Origin: Neocallimastix lanati (nom. inval.)
Lineage: Eukaryota > Neocallimastigomycota > Neocallimastigomycetes > Neocallimastigales > Neocallimastigaceae
Length of the DNA: 64,000 bases
Direction of reading: 5' to 3'
Assembly (NCBI GenBank): GCA_016946835.1
Contig: JACVTC010000108.1
Coordinates: forward strand, 77,001 to 141,000
Numbering within the stretch: position 1 is the first letter of the stretch; each line of letters starts with the position of its first letter. The notes under the pieces were generated by a model. That model saw nothing but the letters and a program-made list of their open reading frames with translations. It was not told where the DNA came from and did no database searches. The position numbers and the translations under genes are program-made. Positions 29,024 through 41,381 of the stretch are shown here, piece by piece.

Positions 29024-30054
29024 CTAGTTACGACGACCACGACGACCACCCTTTCTTCTGGTAGAATCAGTTGGAATTGGAGTAACATCTTCAATTCTAC
29101 CAATCTTCATACCAGCTCTAGCTAAGGCTCTGATGGCAGCTTGACCACCTGGACCTGGGGTCTTGGTACCAACACCACCAGTAGCTCTAAGCTTAATGTG
29201 GACGGCATTAATACCGAGTTCCTTACAACGAGTAACAACATCTTGACAAGCTAACATAGCAGCATATGGAGAAGATTCATCACGATCAGCCTTAACCTTC
29301 ATACCACCTATAATTATTTTTATTTATTTATTTTAAAAAAAATGATCAATTTTTTATTCTTTATGATATTATTTAAGTCTATCAGAGTATGTGTTTTCAG
29401 CACTAATCCGATGTGACTTCAATCATTTTTTTTAAACAATTGTTTTAATATCTATTTTTTTTGAAAAAAAGATTACTCTCTTTCTATACAGAGTATTAAA
29501 ACAATTTATCCACAATCTGAAATTTCATGCCACACAAATAATTCTGATCCCACATTTAACTGATAGACATTATCAATATTAATGCATTTCTTTATAAACA
29601 ATTATTTACCAGTAACTCTGACAAGGGTTTCTCTACCAGTTAAATCAGTAACATGCTATTTATAATTTTTTATTTGTGAAGTATAATTTAATTTTCCATT
29701 AAGTTTTTTAAGTAAACAATTTTATTCTAAAAAATACTTACAATGAAGGTATCGTTGAAACCGGCGTAAATGTGACAAACACCGAAGACAATTTCTCCTT
29801 CCTTGACCTTTGGACCAAGTTGAACGACTTCTTGTTTGGTAGCTTTAGCGGCACGCTTGGACTAATTAATTCATCAATTATTAATCATATATAAATAAAT
29901 ATATTAATTATTATTTAATAAATATTTTATACTATTTTATTAAACCTAAAATATTTACATTTTATATGATTTAATTTTAAATCATCATCAAATGTAATAA
30001 CCCATTAATTCATCAATAAACAATATTCATCAAAACCTTAATAACACATACCAT
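29024..30054 (-). CDS. RPS14: 40S ribosomal protein S14 (uS11), four exons
   Basis: Small-subunit protein of the platform next to the mRNA exit. Exons 30052-30054, 29742-29861, 29610-29655 and 29024-29307 give 150 aa (human 151). Readable blocks in order: [75 protein letters not shown], and the C-terminal [14 protein letters not shown], stop TAG. The start codon alone forms exon 1, directly followed by a GTATGT donor, the same arrangement as in RPL35 of this window. Introns are 190, 86 and 302 nt. The third contains nested inverted repeats (separate entry). G/C-rich codons contrast with the flanks. Confidence 0.95.
29377..29568 (-). ncRNA. Possible structured RNA in RPS14 intron 3
   Basis: Inside the 302-nt intron a perfect 9-bp inverted repeat (29377-29385 GTCTATCAG with 29560-29568) encloses a perfect 12-bp inverted repeat (29439-29450 with 29494-29505), which itself overlaps a 6-bp hairpin (29474-29479 with 29490-29495). 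The enclosed region is richer in G/C than other introns. Ribosomal-protein introns often host snoRNAs. Two CTGA sequences occur on the sense strand, but no clean C box or H/ACA signature was found. Confidence 0.3.
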
Positions 30055-30452
30055 TATTACTAATTTTTATTATAAAATCAAGAGAGGTCTACAAAAATAA
30101 TTACATCAAGAGACTAATATTCATTACAAATATTTTTATCCAATCAAGATGAAAAATTAAAACCAATAAAACTCAATAATATTAATAAACATATAAATTA
30201 TATATATGAAATTAATTTATTACATAATATTAATACATTTTTTGTACAAAATTAAATTCTACATTCTTAATTATTATTTATTAATAATTAAAATAAATAT
30301 TAAATATTTATTTAATATTTATAAAACGTCATATATATTAAAAAGATATTAACATTTTTTATGTATATCATATAATAATGATAATAATAGTAATAAAAAA
30401 GTATATTTATAAAAATTATGTATATTTGTATATTTACAAATGAATGAATGAA

Positions 30453-30531
<79 letters not shown>

Positions 30532-31107
30532 TAATTAAACATTATTAATATTATTTTAATATATATTGTCATTAAAAATATTACAATATACATGATATTA
30601 TTTAAATTAAATAACATTTATTAAAATTATTATTATTATTATTATTATTATTTAATATGATTTTTTTTTTAAAGAAAATTCATTAATTATAAAACTCTCT
30701 GATTTATTATTGTTATTTTATTTCAGATTAATTTGGTTATTTCTTCTTTTTATTAATATCTTTGTTAAATCATTTGTACTAGTTTCTCAGATAGATTTAA
30801 TATATATGAATGATCTTGTAAATCATTATTATTATTAAGAATTTCATTACTACCAATTATATCTTGAATCATATAAATAACTGATATTAATAGATATTAT
30901 TAATTCTAATCAAGGCTATTTGTGTTATATCTTGAAGTTTTTTGTGAATCAGTATATATGATAGTAATATTAGCTGCCTTTAAATAATTTAAATACGTAT
31001 TAATTATAAATTTCAATTCTTCCATAAGATTTTCTAGACTAGTAACATTAATTTTTATTATTATTTAGCATTCATTATTTGAGATGCAGTTGAGCTAATA
31101 TCAACGT

Positions 31108-31138
<31 letters not shown>

Positions 31139-31779
31139 TGAAATTAAGTATATATAAAGATATCATTAATTACGATAGGTATGAGATTAATAAGGTATTC
31201 TATAAGTTCAACAAAATATGAATTCAGGAAAGAAAACTTTCTTGAAGTGATTAAAAAACATTATTAACAAATCATTGTCTTCTTTCCATAGTGACGATCT
31301 TTAAGATTTCATATACTATATTTATGTCAAGAAGATACAATAACATAAAAATTAATATTATTTTCATCTACAAAATTTTCCTCTTTGTCATCAAGAATAT
31401 TCAATTATTTCTCATGAACGATTAGAGAAAAATTAATAAGAATTTCATCGATAAATTGGATTAATCATTACCTAAATTCTTCAAATTTAGGATAAAGTAT
31501 CTAATATGTAAAATTAGGTATGATATTACTCTAACTACAAGGATAACATACTGAGCAATCTTTTGATACCAATTTATTTTAAATATAAAATTTACATCAA
31601 ATTTGCTGATTTTTTTTTTTATAGCTACAATTAATGCAAATTTTAATTTTATTCATTTATTCATTTATTAATTATATATATATATATTTTTTTTAAAAAT
31701 GCAAAAAAGTCCATATGTAATGAACTTCACCTCCAGATTATGGAATTTTTGTTTATAGGAATTCTTATTTCGGACTAGG
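30055..31779. other. Spacer, possible old coding debris on the minus strand
   Basis: It contains a TAAA array at 30451-30520. From about 30700 to 31560 the minus strand shows short open pieces (for example LNILDDKEENFVDENNINF) interrupted by many stops. They may belong to the decayed gene at 31780-32380, but no family is recognisable. Confidence 0.35.
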
Positions 31780-32380
31780 ATTTGAATTAACATTCTAAAA
31801 GAAATTATTATCTTCTCTTTTAGAGGCACTGGCTCTGTTGACATGTCCTAACTTCATTTTCAGCATTGACTCTCCTTGTTTAGTTTTCACTTATACAGTC
31901 AGAGTAACAATCTTTGTCGAATACTAGTTCCTGGCATAATTTTTGTAAAGAGAATTGCAGATCACACAAAGAATGGCGTTTTAAAATAATCACTAGAAAT
32001 TCTTCGGGTATTAAACAAAACGTCTCATTCCTTTTATAATCTAAATCAATAATGACTGCATCTCTTCCACCAAGAAGAAAGTTATATAATTGGTATTACG
32101 TCACATATATTTATACACTCATTATTCAGAAGATTACTCATATTAACACTATTTTCACTAATTGATTTATTCACTACATTATTAGTAACGATATTATTAT
32201 TTTCTTTATCACTAGTATTAATATTCTTATTTTCCCTTCAATACTATTACTATTATTAACAAAGTTATTACTATTGTTATTATTAATATTATACACTTCA
32301 TTGTTACTATCAGAAGTAGTACTTGATTCTACATTATTAATATCCATGACAATTGTAATTATTAAATTTGCTGATGCCAA
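31780..32380 (-). pseudogene. Decayed unrecognised gene with Asn/Ser-rich leader
   Basis: Minus-strand reading begins MASANLIITIVMDINNVESS, passes through an Asn-rich stretch and NNECINICDVIPII, and then a conserved-looking block: LLGGRDAVIIDLDYKR, PEEFLVIILKRHSLCDLQ, KLCQELVFDKDCYSDCISEN. A weaker part follows (MLKMKLGHVNRASASKRE). The pieces are in different frames but stay in order and abut, so it reads as one broken gene with a few frame changes. Copy C of the unknown family lies immediately upstream on the same strand. Function unknown. Confidence 0.4.
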
Positions 32381-32385
32381 TTTAC

Positions 32386-32423
<38 letters not shown>

Positions 32424-32424
<1 letters not shown>

Positions 32425-33006
32425 TAGTCTAGGAAGAGAATACACTTCATGTGCTTTATTAAACAGATTAAAATATTTTTATGTATTACATTTTTTAAAA
32501 AAATACATTTTATAATTTAAAGTTAAAAAAAAAAAAAAAGTATATAAAAGATTAAGTAAAATAAGAAAAAAACAAATTTTAATTAATAATAAAAAATAAA
32601 AATAAAATCAAAAGTAAAAAAAAAAAAATTTCGGTGTGATGTATATTATGAGTAGTAACATGATTACCAGTTAGATCTAAAATAATAAAACAAAAAAATA
32701 ATATCTTTAAAATAGATTGTGTGGTATCCACTAAACTCTCCCCTGAACCACAAGAAAGATCATCAAAAATTGAATTATTATAGGTTCTGTGTTAGGAACT
32801 GTGCTGTTAGTAAATATGTATTGATTAGAATTAACAGGACTTCTAACTGCACTATTCCTTTGCAATATCGGTACGAAGTCGGCATTAATTTTAATATAGA
32901 TTTTACATCAAAAAAGAATCCACATTTAATTCATCCAATCCTGAAAAATCTAATATTTTGTGAATGTTTCAGAGGTTATAACATAATTCAAAAATTAATT
33001 ATTTAA
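32424..33006 (-). pseudogene. Copy C of the unrecognised repeated family
   Basis: It matches copy A at the end (AAGAGAATACACTT at 32434-32447 against 27297-27310) and again around 32700-32750 against 27510-27560, where the shared minus-strand peptide is VDTT(L/Q)SILK. Between these the sequence has drifted and the frame is lost. As in copy A, the minus-strand end runs into an A-tract (32415-32424). Confidence 0.42.
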
Positions 33007-33726
33007 TAATATTATTACCTATAAAATATTCATAAAATAAATAAACATTTTATTCTTTTCAATAAATAATATAGCTAATATAAAAACTCTAGATTTCTTT
33101 TCATACAATATAAATTATTATCAATGAAATTAGCAACACTTTTTTCCCATAATATTATACCATATTTTACTTAACTTTTATTTATTTATTTATTATTTTT
33201 TTTTAAAATTTATTTATTTATTTATTATTTTTTTTTAAAATTTATAATTTATTTTTATAATATTTAATTTATATTTTGAAAGTAATAAATAAATAAATAA
33301 AAAAAATATTAAATAAAATATCTCCTTCAATAATTAATATTTACTATTTAACATAGCACATTATTAAAATAAATAATACGTATTGCATTTTATTAATGAA
33401 TATATCTAAAATATAAAAATTTTTATTTAATTATTATAAAATAATGTAATTTATACTATATATATTTATATATAAATAAAGGTATATATTAAAAATAAAG
33501 GAAAATATATATATATATATTTTTTTAAAAAAAGAAATAAATTTTAAAATTTACAGTTAAAATTAAATAAATAATATTTGTTGATATTTTCCTTTTGTTA
33601 TTCCCATTTATATAAATATATTTAATTTTTAATTTAATATATTTAAATTAAATTTAAAAATATTTAATTTCTATATACGTTTATTATTTTTGTTTATTCA
33701 ACATAGCATTTATAATTTAAATGGTT
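33007..33726. other. Spacer, no gene seen
   Basis: A/T sequence with a direct duplication of about 36 bp at 33178-33246 (TTTATTTATTTATTA followed by T8 and A4, twice). It holds the 3' flank of the CAP gene. Confidence 0.5.
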
Positions 33727-34579
33727 TTATGGACACTTTGGAACATTTTTTGGACGTCCACTTTTTGAAGTAGCGAAATTTTGAGTCCAATATCTATTTT
33801 TCATACCAGCACCAAAGTGAGTATATCCCTTATTTAATATATTCTTCTTATGACCTATTTATTACAAATATAATTATTTTCATATATTTATTATTATGTT
33901 TATAATATTTATAATATTATTAAGAAAAAAAAACATTATTATTATATTATTATAAATATAACATATATATAAACAAAAATATTTTAACTATTTTAAATTT
34001 ATATATTTATTTATCAAATTGTATAGTTACCACTTGAATTCATCCATGCTTTCATAACTTGTTGCATAGTTTTTTGGTTGTAGGCAACATTTTCTGCACA
34101 AGCCTTTGGATTAAAACCAGTTTTTTTTATTCTTTTCATTGGCGTAGAATATTTACCACTTTCATTATGAGTCATTGTTTTTTTTTTAGCTTGATATTTA
34201 CTGTGGTCTAAAGCTGCTTGTGCTAATTGTCTATTATAATATATTTTTAAGAAACAATATTCAAAATAAATTATTTGTTATTTACACATAAAGAATATAA
34301 TATTTTAAGTGTTCTAAAATTTATTCATACACAATAATAATACTCTAAATATATATATATTTTTCAAAAAAAAAATCTTTTTTTTTTTTTAAATCTTTTT
34401 TTAAAAATCTTTATAAATATTCTTAAATTTTCATACTTTGAATAAGCTAGATATGGTAACTTCTTTTTAGCTCTTTCTTTATTTACTAAACAAATCATTT
34501 GATAATTAAATTGTTTGAGGGTAAGAGCATAAGTATATGCTATGAAAGCACATATAAATATTAATGTCTTGAAATTCAT
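33727..34579 (-). CDS. Secreted CAP/SCP-domain protein (PR-1 type), three exons
   Basis: Small extracellular protein of the CAP (CRISP/antigen 5/PR-1) family. Exons 34437-34579, 34031-34230 and 33727-33854 give 156 aa. Introns are 206 nt (GTATGA donor) and 176 nt (GTAACT donor). Residues 1-18 form a signal peptide with likely cleavage after TYA. The CAP blocks are all present: CLVNKERAKKKLPYLAYSKQ, then QAALDHS, THNESG, CAENVAYN, GHKKNIL and GYTHFGAGMKNRYWTQNFA. The cavity residues expected for the fold (His69, Glu94 and His116) are present. The protein stops soon after the domain, so there is no extra C-terminal region. The family binds sterols or lipids in some members; the role here is unknown. 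Confidence 0.9.
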
Positions 34580-35845
34580 GTTTAATTCTAAACTTTTAAA
34601 ATATTACTGAATCAAATTTATAAATAACAAATTTTATGAATCGATTTAATCTAATTTATCACAACACTTTTTTCAATCTTAATTATTTTATTTAAAAAAG
34701 ATAAAATAAAATTAATAAATAGAATAAAACAATAAAAAATTTAAAATTTTATTAAAATTTATATCTCAAAAAAAAAAAAAAAAATTAATCAAAAATTTAC
34801 ATTTTATTTGATATTTATGATAATTTTATTATTTGTATTTAATTATATGTATATATATTTATATATATTATGAATAAACAATAATACACTTTCCATTTAT
34901 AAATAATGCTTTTCTATCATTTATTAATAATTTATTGTATATAATATCAATATATATTAATAATGTTTACAATATAAAGTGTATTATATTGCTTATATAT
35001 TTAATTTGAATATATAATATTTATATTATATATATATTATATTATTACATTTATATATATTAATATTTCATTTATATATTATATATATTTTTGTATTGAA
35101 AATTACGAAAAAATATTTTATTATAAATTAAGGTTTAATATTGTTGATAATTCATAAAAGCTGTGTAATAAATAAATAAACAGAAAAAAAACCGCATACA
35201 TTTCGAATATATGCCAATGTCTATTATAATATATAGAACGGTACAAGTTAATATATTTGAATTAATAGTAATTAATTACATTTTTAGCAAATGGAAAATA
35301 GAAAATGTACTACAATTTCTGTAATTTATTTTATTTATTAAATGCAGAATTAAATTTTTTATTTATTATTAATTAATTAATTAAATATTTATACTTTTAT
35401 TTTTTTTTTTGTAATACATTTTTTTATATGTTGTATTACATTATTTTATATTATAATATTTAATATATATAAAGAATTTAACTTTAAATTCTATTGGATA
35501 ACTTAATATAATATGAATTTTGAAAATTTATACTATTCTTAATTTAATATATTAAAATGCAAATATTTACATATATTAAAGTTTTATTTTCAATTGATTA
35601 ATTATAAGATTTTTAAAAAAGGCAAAGTATGAAATACATTAATTGAATATATTGAAATCAGTTTAATTAATATAAAATATTTACATTTAATATTTATTAA
35701 TAGTATTTAGAAATTTTTTATTTTTCTGTTAATAATTAGAATTTAATAGTTATATATTTAAAACTTCATATTTAATAGTAAATAATTAATAATTATTATT
35801 TAATATTTAATATTCACTATTCACTATTTACATTTTAATACTTTT
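34580..35845. other. Spacer upstream of the CAP gene, no gene seen
   Basis: Almost pure A/T sequence with TA-rich stretches. No coding frame or repeat family was identified. Confidence 0.55.
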
Positions 35846-35927
35846 TATGTATTATTAATAGCTCCGGCTTTTGCGCACATAACCGGAATACCACATGCCA
35901 TTGCTTTCAAAATAGGAAGCCCAAAAC
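35846..35927 (-). pseudogene. Orphan exon of a GT4-type glycosyltransferase
   Basis: The minus strand reads GFGLPILKAMACGIPVMCAK then AGAINNT and a stop. This is the donor-sugar nucleotide-binding motif of family 1/4 glycosyltransferases (E-GFGLPxLEAMAxGxPV). It is preceded by TTAG, a plausible acceptor, with the codon split after G. No other part of such an enzyme is visible within 1 kb on either side. It is a stranded exon-sized remnant, probably non-functional. Confidence 0.6.
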
Positions 35928-36918
<991 letters not shown>

Positions 36919-39900
36919 TTAATAATCCGCTTTACTTTTTCTTTTAACATCCATTTTATTTGTTCTTCTATTATTATTATTTTTATTCTTATTTTTTGGC
37001 TTTTGATCAGTATTTTCATTTTTTAGTTCAGAATATAAATCAATAATTTGTCCAATTTTGATATCAATGCCTATTAATTGATTAATTTCATCATTGAAAG
37101 TTATTACATGATCATCAGAATTGATATTATCATTCCATAATTCACTCCTATATCTTATTTCATCAAATACATTAATATTAAATTTATTATATCTTTCATT
37201 AACCATGTATCTTGAGATATATTTTCTTATAGCATTATTTAAGTCATTTTTAGTAATGATAAGTCTACTATTTTCAAAATGCTTATTTAACATTTCTTTT
37301 TGTTGATCTTTTAATTTGGCATATGCATTAATATATTCAGGTAAATTTAAGGAATCAAGTTCATTCTCATCTAATTCAGTATTTCTTGGAACATTTCTTA
37401 GTATTTTTTGGAAATTAAATTGTTCAATATATTCATAACAATCAATTAATTTATTTAATGTAATATCAAAATGAGGTCTTTGGAAAATATTTGTAAATTC
37501 ATGATCAAGTCTTAAAATCTTTTCTGGGATTTTATTAATTTCTTCAGCTAAATGTTCATCCCCAGTAATATTTTTTATATTAATGAAATATAAAAATAAA
37601 GATTGCATATTAAAAATAACAAGTTTATAATCTATGGATTTAATTTCATACATAAGCTTAGTCTTTTCTTCATTTGATAATAATTTTTTATTGCTAATTT
37701 TTTTATTAAATCTTTCTATTATTGTCTCATCTTGATTAAAAGCTTCAAAGGCATAATTAATATATTCTTGTTCTGTTTCTTCTTTTAATAATTTTTTCCC
37801 TGATAATAATAATTTTGAAAGCTCATTTTCAATTGAGTCAACATCATAAGTAATGTTTTTATAATTTAAATAATTAATACCTCCATCTTTGAAATAGGAA
37901 TAATTCCTCATAGAGAAAATAGAGACTATATCTTCGAAAGAATCAAATATATTGCTTTCAATATTTAAGGAAACAATTTCTTTTGGATTAGCCTTTTGAA
38001 CAATAATTTTTTTATTATCTGATAATAAGGAAGTTAAGAACTCGTTTTGAACCGTAATAATAGTTTTATAGGCTGTGGAAATATATTTTCCAAAATCATT
38101 TTCTAAGTTATCATTTAATACATAAGCTAAGCAACATTCTTCTGTAATATCTTTAGGAGGTAAATTTCCATTACAATCATAATTTAATAATTTTCCATAT
38201 ACCATTTTCCATCCTTTTCGGAATGATTTAAATAATTTTTTCATTAGTTTATCTTGATTTAATTCATCTTTGATCAATATTTTTTTGGCATCCATTCTTG
38301 AAATTTTATTATTATATTTATCGAGTACATAAGTAATGAATGGATTAATTAGTCTAAATATTTCGAAAATATCATTAATTATTTTATCTTTATCTTCTCT
38401 GTAATTTATAAATCTAGTAGTTACTGGATAGATATCATTTCGATTAGGAATTAATTTAAATTGCTTATTAAAGTCATCTTCACTTGGATAATTAGCAACA
38501 GTAAAGTAATTAATTAATGGATAATTTTTATTACTAGACAAAGTATTTAAATTTGAGGTTTCTTGTATTATGGATTTTATTGTGTCGTCTTTTATTTCAA
38601 GAATCTTTTTGTTATTTTCAATATATATTTCATTATTTTTTCTATAATTTTCAATAATATCTTCAATTATAGTATTGCATTTCATTTCAAATTCATTTCT
38701 TTCATTTGAGGTTTGTAAAGTTTTGTCATTTTCAATTAGGACTGGATATATTTTGGGAATAATTAAATTTAAAAAGCATTGAATATTTTCGATTCCTCTT
38801 ATTTTTAATTCCTTAATTAATGAATTGTAATTGTCCATCATAACAGATAATAAATTATCCAAACTATTATTATTATTAGCATTATTATTAACATCAGAAT
38901 AATAAAATTTTTCTAAATCACTTGTGCTTAAATAGCCTATCTTTATGTCAGCATAGATACAGGAATAGAAAATAAAACTCAAAATTCTATAAGTAACTGT
39001 GCTAATATTTCTTACTTTCTTTTTATTATCAATATAGAAGTTTCTTTTGACTCTTTTTAATCCTCTAATTTGAATTCTTCTTTCATTTTCAACTTTATTC
39101 ATCAATTCAGATAAAACAATGTATGGAACATAGAAATGATAGTTTATAACATAATAATCATTACGTCTTTGATTTTCATCCTTAAAAACTCTGAAGTGAC
39201 CTTCTCTTTGAATTAATTTATGATTAGTTCCACCTATAAGCTTTCCACAATTTCTACATATTTGAGTTACCATTGGAAATCCACAGCCACCAATATTATA
39301 ATAAAGATTACAACTACACATGTAAATTCCATTTGTTGTTCCATTTTGGAAATCTTCATTTATTTTGTCACCTGATTGTATTAATAAACTGTCATTCGGT
39401 TCACCTCCTGGAATATACATTGCTTTCAAATTATGTAATACATTTGGTGAAAGAATATTTGAATATACAGAATTTTGTTGTGAAAATGAACACATAAATG
39501 CTAATTTATGAGAATATAATAGCATTTCGAAAGTAGAAAAAGGAAGAGAATGAATAAATGATAGTTCTCTCTTAATGGAACGGTTATTAAAGTATATTTT
39601 TAAAATGCTTATTGAAAGGGAAGAAAGATTCATGCAATTTATAATAGTTGAATTAAATTGTGATAATAGATTATAATGAGTTTCATAATTTTCATCTAAT
39701 TCGGATTTAGATAAATGTGATATTTCTTCATTAATCATTAAATCATAGAAATCTAAAATCCATTTAATTTTATTTTCTTCTTTTTCTAATATATTTAATA
39801 TTTTATCGGTGGATTTAAAATTTTTATTTTTACTATTTATATACTCTTTTCTTAGTTTTTTATAGTTATCAAATGTATCATTTTGAATGAATAAATACTC

Positions 39901-41345
39901 TAAAGAACAGGGAATTTTTTCGGTAAAATCAAAATCTTCATAAAATAAGTCCTTCTTTTTAATAAATTTGATTGTTTTATTATAATTACCTATGATTAAT
40001 TTATATAGTAATTTAATTATATAAATCTTTATAATTTCTCTAATCTTACTATCGCTTTTTAAAAATGAAATAATTTCATAGATTGGCAATATATCATCTT
40101 TATCTTCATAAACAATTTTACTAAATTGATAACAATAATATTTAATATAAGAAATACAATATAAAATTGCAATTCTATTGTCTTTTTTAATTTTATTCTT
40201 TTCTTTTTCAATATATTCAATACATTTCTTAAATATTGATAAAGATTGAGAAAGTATTAAAGTTTCATATGATTTTTTGTTTTTAAAATATTTTGAGAAT
40301 TCTTTATCAAATAACGATAATAAAACTTCATCTAAAACTTTATTATCCGTTTTATTTATAGTTTTAATAATGGAATTAGTTTTTTCGTCTTCTAATTCCG
40401 ATAAAAATAATAAACCTGTTTCATCCTCTTCCTCCGGATAATTATCATTTTCATCACTATCTTCATCATTGGAATAATCATATTCAGAATCATAATATTT
40501 ATTGTTAATACTTTCATATTCATTATCTCCATCAGAGCTTACAATTTCACTGACACTTTCATTATCATTCTGAATTTCTCTTGTTTTATTAGTTGGACAT
40601 AAATTAAATTTGCTAAAAATAGTATCAAAAATAGTACTGGATTTTGCTATATATGAATTATCTGAACAAATAATGTTTATTAATTTTTCTCTATAACCCT
40701 CATCTTTCGAAATTTTCATCTTGTTATGTAATAATTTTATTAATAAATCAACATAATCCTTTTTATCAGAAATCGTATTTTTTAGGAATTTAAATTCATC
40801 TACAACAGGATCTATTTTCTTAAACATTTTAAATATTCCATTATTATTTTCCTTTAGAAGATAAATTTTATTTTCATTACTTAATATTTCATAATACTTC
40901 TGTATATTATCTTTTGATGATATTTTATTTATATTAAAGAATTCAATAACTAAAATTAAATCATTAAAATATAAAATTTCTTTTAATATTAAACGGAATT
41001 CTTCATTAAAGTTCATTATTTCCTGTGAAATGGATTTAAAATGAGTTAATAATTTTTTATATGATTTGTTCTGAATTTTGTTGAAATTATGATTAATTAA
41101 TATACAATGTACAAAAGATTCAAATAAATTACATAGTACATCATTCACACATGATAATTTATCATTACAACTATTAAATTTTTTCGATGAAATGACTGAA
41201 ATAAAATAATAAATGAAGTCCTCAAAGTAATGATTCATAATAGGTATAAACTTACAAAGTGAATAAATACAATTCTTATAGGTTTCAATAAATAAAACAA
41301 ATTTAGATAAGTTTTCAATAGTTAATTCATGATCGTTAATACCAA

Positions 41346-41381
<36 letters not shown>

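Noticed and set aside
30312-30617. 101-codon minus-strand frame
   Set aside because: It is built around a TAAA array and A/T-only flanks.
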